Of a DNA stretch of 17,587 bases, positions 14,970 through 17,587 are shown piece after piece; within the stretch, counting starts at the first letter, position 1, and each line of letters starts with the position of its first letter. A model generated the notes under the pieces. The model saw only the letters and a program-made list of their open reading frames with translations. It did no database searches and was not told where the DNA came from. The stretch spans positions 1 through 17,587 of the forward strand of contig JACZKF010000523.1 of the NCBI GenBank assembly GCA_014860175.1, written 5' to 3'. The position numbers and the translations under genes are program-made. This DNA comes from Desulfuromonadales bacterium. GTDB lineage: Bacteria; Desulfobacterota; Desulfuromonadia; Desulfuromonadales; JACZKF01.

Positions 14970-15371
14970 ATGGGATTGCGCATTCTGATTGCCGAAGACG
15001 ACGCCCAGACCAGAGAGTTGTTGGAGAAGATTCTCGCCCTGCGGGGGTGGGAGTCTCGCCTGTGCGCCGATGGGAATCAGGCCTTGGCCGCCTGGGCGGA
15101 AGGGGGGTTCTCTTTGCTGCTGCTCGATCTGGCCATGCCAGGCATGGACGGGGCGGAAGTGACCCGGGAGGTCCGTCGCCAGGAGGGGTCAAGTCGGCGG
15201 ACACCAATCATCATCTACTCCGCTACCGTCTGGGGGCAGGGGAGGGGGGTCGAACTGGAAGGTGTGGACGTAGATGAATACCTTCCGAAACCGGTACGAA
15301 TTCCGGTGCCTTGCGAGGCGATCAGCCGATATCTTGGCGCGGCCGGACCCGCCCTTCCGTCGTCGAAGTGA
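14970..15371 (+). CDS. Stand-alone response regulator (receiver domain only)
   Basis: A 133-residue receiver. It shows the acidic pair Asp10/Asp11 (LIAEDDAQT), phospho-acceptor Asp53 (LLLLDLAMPGMDG), the switch Ser/Thr around IIIYSAT (84-86) and Lys107 in LPKPV. All catalytic positions are present. After the fold (about residue 123) only a short Ala/Pro/Ser tail follows, so there is no DNA-binding or enzymatic output domain. GGGGG lies nine bases upstream of the ATG. It is the obvious phosphorylation partner of the kinase encoded 11 bases upstream, acting by protein-protein contact, perhaps with the transposase-like protein of the same transcript. The 3' end overlaps the convergent small gene by 50 bases. 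Confidence 0.92.
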   Translation: MGLRILIAEDDAQTRELLEKILALRGWESRLCADGNQALAAWAEGGFSLLLLDLAMPGMDGAEVTREVRRQEGSSRRTPIIIYSATVWGQGRGVELEGVDVDEYLPKPVRIPVPCEAISRYLGAAGPALPSSK

Positions 15372-15639
15372 CCACCATGGCGGTTCGATCGGGGCGGCCG
15401 GGGTGATTTTGCAACTGGTGTTGCTCCCGGAGGGTGATCTCCCGAGCGATCTCCAGCAGCTGCTGTTTCCCCTCCCCCCTGCACGCCTGTACCAGCGCAT
15501 ACACTCCATGGTAGATGCCATCGAGGATCAGCAGAGCTTCGGTTCTCGACTTTTCATTCGGGCGCAGGGTGAAATGGGAGACAGCCAGGGCACATTCTTC
15601 GGCCAAAGAAGAGCGAAAGCGAACAACGTCCAGGTCCAT
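15322..15639 (-). CDS. Small hypothetical protein
   Basis: A 105-residue protein I do not recognise. The ATG at 15639 is preceded by a good ribosome site (AAGGGAG, six bases spacing). The sequence is soluble and mainly helical (SLAEECALAVSHF, SRTEALLILDGIYHGVYALVQACRG, GKQQLLEIAREITLREQHQL), with a charged, probably disordered tail. There is no signal peptide, membrane segment or metal motif. The last 50 bases run antisense into the end of the receiver gene. The alternative plus-strand frame over this stretch has no good ribosome site and looks less protein-like. It could be a small regulator or adaptor acting with the neighbouring signalling genes, but nothing in the sequence proves it. Confidence 0.6.
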   Translation of the reverse strand: MDLDVVRFRSSLAEECALAVSHFTLRPNEKSRTEALLILDGIYHGVYALVQACRGEGKQQLLEIAREITLREQHQLQNHPGRPDRTAMVVTSTTEGRVRPRQDIG

Positions 15640-15744
15640 GAGGTACTCCCTTGATCATTTAATGGCCGTCGCCCAGCATAATCAATTAGCGTCGTGTCGA
15701 CCGCACAGGAGAAAAATTTAACCTTTAAATTTAAAAAACTCAAT

Positions 15745-15777
15745 GAAAAAACGCCCGGCGTAGTCCACGCCGGGCGT
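15745..15777 (-). terminator. Strong intrinsic terminator of the MucR-type gene
   Basis: ACGCCCGGCGT (15751-15761) pairs perfectly with ACGCCGGGCGT (15767-15777) over 11 bp with loop AGTCC. Read on the minus strand it is followed by six T, and it lies 25 bases after the stop codon of the gene ending at 15803. The plus-strand tail (TTCTCGTCTTTG) is poorer, so action on transcripts from the left is weaker. Confidence 0.9.
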
Positions 15778-15802
15778 TCTCGTCTTTGTCTGAAAGTGTA
15801 AG

Positions 15803-16294
15803 CTACAGGGTTTTCGCTGAATTTTTCTTGCTGGAAGCTTTCCGGGTTTTTTTCGGCGAACCCTCCGCCTTGGCTTTTCTGGCCTCCCGAGCTTTGGCCA
15901 GATTGGCCCCCAGGTCTCTGTCCAGAGCCATCTGCTGGCGAGATTCCGAGTACGCACGCGCCGCAAGCGGTTGGGTGCGGGGAATATCGAACTGTTTGCG
16001 ATACTCTCCCGGCTTCACGCCATGGGCCGTATTGAGATGACGAGCGAGAGTCTTCATCCCTTCTTTGCCACAAATCATGCACGTGACCGTGTTTTTACTA
16101 AAGGCCTTCCTCTTCGAGATCGCAAAACCAGCGGGTTCCTCGGCCCGTTGAGCGGTCGGCATTGTCCCTTTCTCCATGTCTGAAAGAGCCGCATGGACCT
16201 CCCTGATGGCAACCAGGAGTTCATCCTTGGTCATTGCCGAAGTCGATGCATGTGCGGCGACGATGTTACTTGCCATCTCCAGCAAAGTGGGCAT
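15803..16294 (-). CDS. MucR/Ros-family zinc-finger transcriptional regulator
   Basis: A 163-residue regulator with AGGAGG six bases before the ATG at 16294. Residues about 5-38 form the N-terminal helical oligomerisation part typical of MucR (ASNIVAAHASTSAMTKDELLVAIREVHAAL). Residues 72-91 are the prokaryotic zinc finger (C72, C75, H86, H91: CMIC...RHLNTAH), followed by the signature GVKPGEYRKQFDIP. MucR/Ros proteins bind AT-rich promoters and often act as silencers of surface, motility and exopolysaccharide genes; they are best known in alphaproteobacteria. The C-terminus (about 130-163) is unusually rich in Lys, Ala and Ser, like a histone-H1-type tail. The gene is monocistronic: own promoter upstream and a strong terminator 25 bases downstream. 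A role at the AT-rich promoter region near 13,000 is only a guess. Confidence 0.93.
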   Translation of the reverse strand: MPTLLEMASNIVAAHASTSAMTKDELLVAIREVHAALSDMEKGTMPTAQRAEEPAGFAISKRKAFSKNTVTCMICGKEGMKTLARHLNTAHGVKPGEYRKQFDIPRTQPLAARAYSESRQQMALDRDLGANLAKAREARKAKAEGSPKKTRKASSKKNSAKTL

Positions 16295-16322
16295 GTGTTC
16301 CTCCTGAGATTTATTTCATTCC

Positions 16323-16372
16323 ATTGTACCACGCATTTTCCTCAAAGTCGGCCAACCCTTCTTGTGTACCAC
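16323..16372 (-). promoter_or_regulatory. Extended -10 promoter of the MucR-type gene with paired GTGGTACA sites
   Basis: On the minus strand TGGTACAAT (ending 16323) is an extended -10 element lying 28 bases before the start codon at 16294; no good -35 is visible. The octamer GTGGTACA occurs at 16332-16325, overlapping the -10, and at 16372-16365, exactly 40 bp apart. Placement over the promoter suggests an operator, perhaps autoregulatory. Confidence 0.5.
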
Positions 16373-16403
16373 CCTCGGAAGAGTTGTCTGCCGGTGACCA
16401 GCT

Positions 16404-16841
16404 TTATATCCCCAGGCGGTTCTGGATCTCCTCCCGCGGTATCAGCTGCCTATCTTTCGGGGAATTTGCTTCATATTTGAGTAACAAAGAAATAATATCG
16501 TTCACTTTGAACGGCTTGGGAATAAACTCAAGGCCGAGTTCATCCGCTCTGCCTTTGACCTCTTTTTTATCCAGGGCGGTGATGAGGGCTTTATTGCGGA
16601 TTGAACATTTTTTCTTCTTCAATTGGGCAAAAAACTCCAAGCCCGTCATGCCTGGCATGAGTTGATCAGAAATGATGATATCGCTGCAGAGAATGCCGGG
16701 GGGGCAGGTTTTCCCTGGTGGGCAGGGAAAGACCGTGGGGTTGGGAAAAGTGAATACTTCATGCCCCTGCAACTCGGCGGCAAGTTTCAAGAGGTCGCGG
16801 ATGGTTTCATCATCCTCGATGATAATCGTTCGATAGTCCAT
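16404..16841 (-). CDS. Response regulator receiver with Cys-rich insertion
   Basis: A 145-residue receiver. I chose the ATG at 16841 (MDYRTIIIEDDE), with AGGA about nine bases upstream; the frame can be extended only through a TTG. Acidic residues Asp10/Asp11, phospho-acceptor Asp59 (IIISDQLMPGMTGLEF), Thr88 (ALITAL) and Lys109 (FIPKPF) are all present. Between the second strand and the strand before Asp59 there is an insertion, residues about 33-52, with CPPGKTCPPGILC (Cys40, Cys46, Cys52) and several Pro; Cys79 is a fourth cysteine. The C-terminal 25 residues are charged and lack a known output domain. No kinase gene is adjacent, so it is an orphan. The cysteines could bind a metal or form a redox switch; this is inference. 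Confidence 0.92.
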   Translation of the reverse strand: MDYRTIIIEDDETIRDLLKLAAELQGHEVFTFPNPTVFPCPPGKTCPPGILCSDIIISDQLMPGMTGLEFFAQLKKKKCSIRNKALITALDKKEVKGRADELGLEFIPKPFKVNDIISLLLKYEANSPKDRQLIPREEIQNRLGI

Positions 16842-16896
16842 CGGCCGTTCCTGCCTTCCCCTCTTCAAATTTCACCGTAACTTCCCGCAAACCGGT

Positions 16897-16909
16897 TGTG
16901 TTTAACACA
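16897..16909. promoter_or_regulatory. Perfect dyad TGTGTTTAACACA upstream of the response regulator
   Basis: Six-base arms TGTGTT and AACACA surround a single central base, about 56 bases upstream of the start at 16841. The centre is too short for a hairpin, so this looks like a protein-binding site. The next bases are AT-rich and hold a second loose dyad (TGATT...AATCA near 16910-16926). No strong promoter could be fixed here. The rest of 16927-17088 contains no gene I can support. Confidence 0.4.
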
Positions 16910-17088
16910 TGATTTTTTAATAATCAAACAAATACCTGTAATCATTCGGCATCACGGAAATTTTAGGCTTATGTTAATGCAGGATTGGCAGAGCCAAGCC
17001 GGTGTGAGGCCGGGAGGGGGCGGTGGTCGTGGCAGGTGTTGAGGATTGGGAGAGAAAACTTCTCAAGAGCTGGTACTGCCGCAAACTC

Positions 17089-17349
17089 TTACAAAATCAT
17101 TCTCATCATCCCGACGACATACATTAATACCAAGGCGAAAGGAATGATCAGTATAATGCTCACTACTTTAGTAACTTTGAGTTCCCTGGCAAGCTTTTCA
17201 AGCTGGTTGCTCTGGAAAAGATATTTCTGACGCCAAAAAAATCCGGCCGCTACGACGGTTCCAATTGGAAACGCCAGGATTGCCAGAAGGACGTATAAGC
17301 CGACAGGAATCTCTGGCGGATTGGTACCGTTAGCAGGTATCTGTTTCAT
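17089..17349 (-). CDS. Small membrane protein with two helices
   Basis: An 86-residue protein I do not recognise. I prefer the ATG at 17349, which has AGGA nine bases upstream; the ATG at 17358 touches the same AGGA and is less likely. It has two hydrophobic segments, VGLYVLLAILAFPIGTVVAAGFF and VVSIILIIPFALVLMYVVGM, joined by a charged loop (RQKYLFQSNQLEKLARELKVTK). This is a hairpin-like inner-membrane protein with both ends on the same side. There are no conserved motifs that I can name. It lies about 80 bases after the tRNA-Ala gene on the same strand, separated by a terminator, and no clear promoter is visible in the GC-rich gap. A genuine small gene is likely but not certain. Confidence 0.6.
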   Translation of the reverse strand: MKQIPANGTNPPEIPVGLYVLLAILAFPIGTVVAAGFFWRQKYLFQSNQLEKLARELKVTKVVSIILIIPFALVLMYVVGMMRMIL

Positions 17350-17398
17350 CCGGTCCATTCCTGGCGAGCGGGGGAGGGCAGACCGCCCCGAAAGTCAA

Positions 17399-17427
17399 AA
17401 GGGGCTACGCGTATCGCGTAACCCCTT
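17399..17427 (-). terminator. Intrinsic terminator after tRNA-Ala
   Basis: The arms AAGGGG/CCCCTT and TACGCG/CGCGTA form a 13-pair hairpin with a three-base loop. The internal position is a U-G pair on the minus strand but a C-A mismatch on the plus strand, which argues for selection on the minus-strand transcript. The minus-strand tail is TTTTG; on the plus strand GATTTTTT follows, so it may also stop transcripts entering from the left. Confidence 0.8.
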
Positions 17428-17434
17428 GATTTTT

Positions 17435-17510
<76 letters not shown>

Positions 17511-17527
17511 TCGTTGTCAGGAGCCAC

Positions 17528-17557
17528 TTTATAGCAAAGAGGCCCGTCGGGTGTCAA
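17528..17557 (-). promoter_or_regulatory. Promoter of the tRNA-Ala gene
   Basis: On the minus strand TTGACA (17557-17552) and TATAAA (17533-17528) are separated by 18 bases and lie 17 bases upstream of the mature tRNA 5' end, which fits a short leader removed by RNase P. A GC-rich stretch typical of stringent discriminators is not evident. Beyond it, 17558-17587 shows only a T-run (minus strand) that may belong to an upstream terminator outside the window. Confidence 0.75.
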
Positions 17558-17587
17558 CGAAAAAAACGGCATTCGCCACCTTCCCAC

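Noticed and set aside
15528..16082. Alternative minus-strand frame overlapping the MucR-type gene
   Set aside because: It crosses the strong terminator at 15,745-15,777 and lacks the MucR zinc finger, signature and ribosome site found in the chosen frame.
17023..17045. Minus-strand text resembling a heme motif (TCHDH) in the gap after the small membrane protein gene
   Set aside because: The first cysteine of CXXCH is missing, only one such site occurs and the frame stops soon after. Probably chance, or at most a relic that cannot be demonstrated.

Overview
The window looks like chromosome from a dissimilatory metal-reducing or electrogenic bacterium of the Desulfuromonadia (Geobacter/Desulfuromonas-like). 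The pointers are GC-rich coding DNA, many CXXCH multiheme cytochromes, a GEMM-type cyclic-dinucleotide riboswitch, a MucR-type zinc-finger regulator and several orphan two-component proteins. The placement is inferred from gene content; no species was identified.

Positions 1 to about 12,750, all on the minus strand and transcribed right to left: one compact operon of eleven genes with short gaps or overlaps. It starts at a good sigma-70-type promoter (12,837-12,864). In transcription order it encodes a CsgG/LpoB-like lipoprotein; a larger exported protein with a CsgG-like N-terminus and Ig-like domains; a second small CsgG/LpoB-like lipoprotein; a SurA/PpiC-like parvulin chaperone; a 26-heme lipoprotein cytochrome; a 16-heme cytochrome; an NHL beta-propeller; a 7-heme cytochrome; a lipoprotein with a DUF4382-like domain plus beta-propeller; a 10-heme cytochrome; and the start of another NHL propeller cut by the window edge. 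The four cytochromes carry 59 CXXCH motifs. I infer an envelope or extracellular electron-transfer machine with its own folding and outer-membrane assembly helpers. No classical porin is visible.

Positions 12,750 to 13,461: an AT-rich divergent control region. The leftward operon promoter overlaps a direct repeat, CTAAAGTTT. The rightward transcript begins with a c-di-GMP-I (GEMM) riboswitch aptamer (13,268-13,354) followed by a plausible intrinsic terminator.

Positions 13,462 to 15,371, plus strand: the riboswitch-controlled genes encode an IS1595/ISXO2-like transposase-derived protein (zinc ribbon, HTH, altered C-terminal motif), a soluble histidine kinase without a sensor domain, and a stand-alone receiver. 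The most interesting reading of the window is that a second messenger controls a possibly domesticated transposase plus a phosphorelay, which in turn may control the divergent cytochrome operon. That link is inference.

Positions 15,322 to 17,587, minus strand: a small unknown protein, a MucR/Ros-family regulator with a strong terminator, a response regulator with a cysteine-rich insertion, a small two-helix membrane protein, and tRNA-Ala(GGC) with promoter and terminator.
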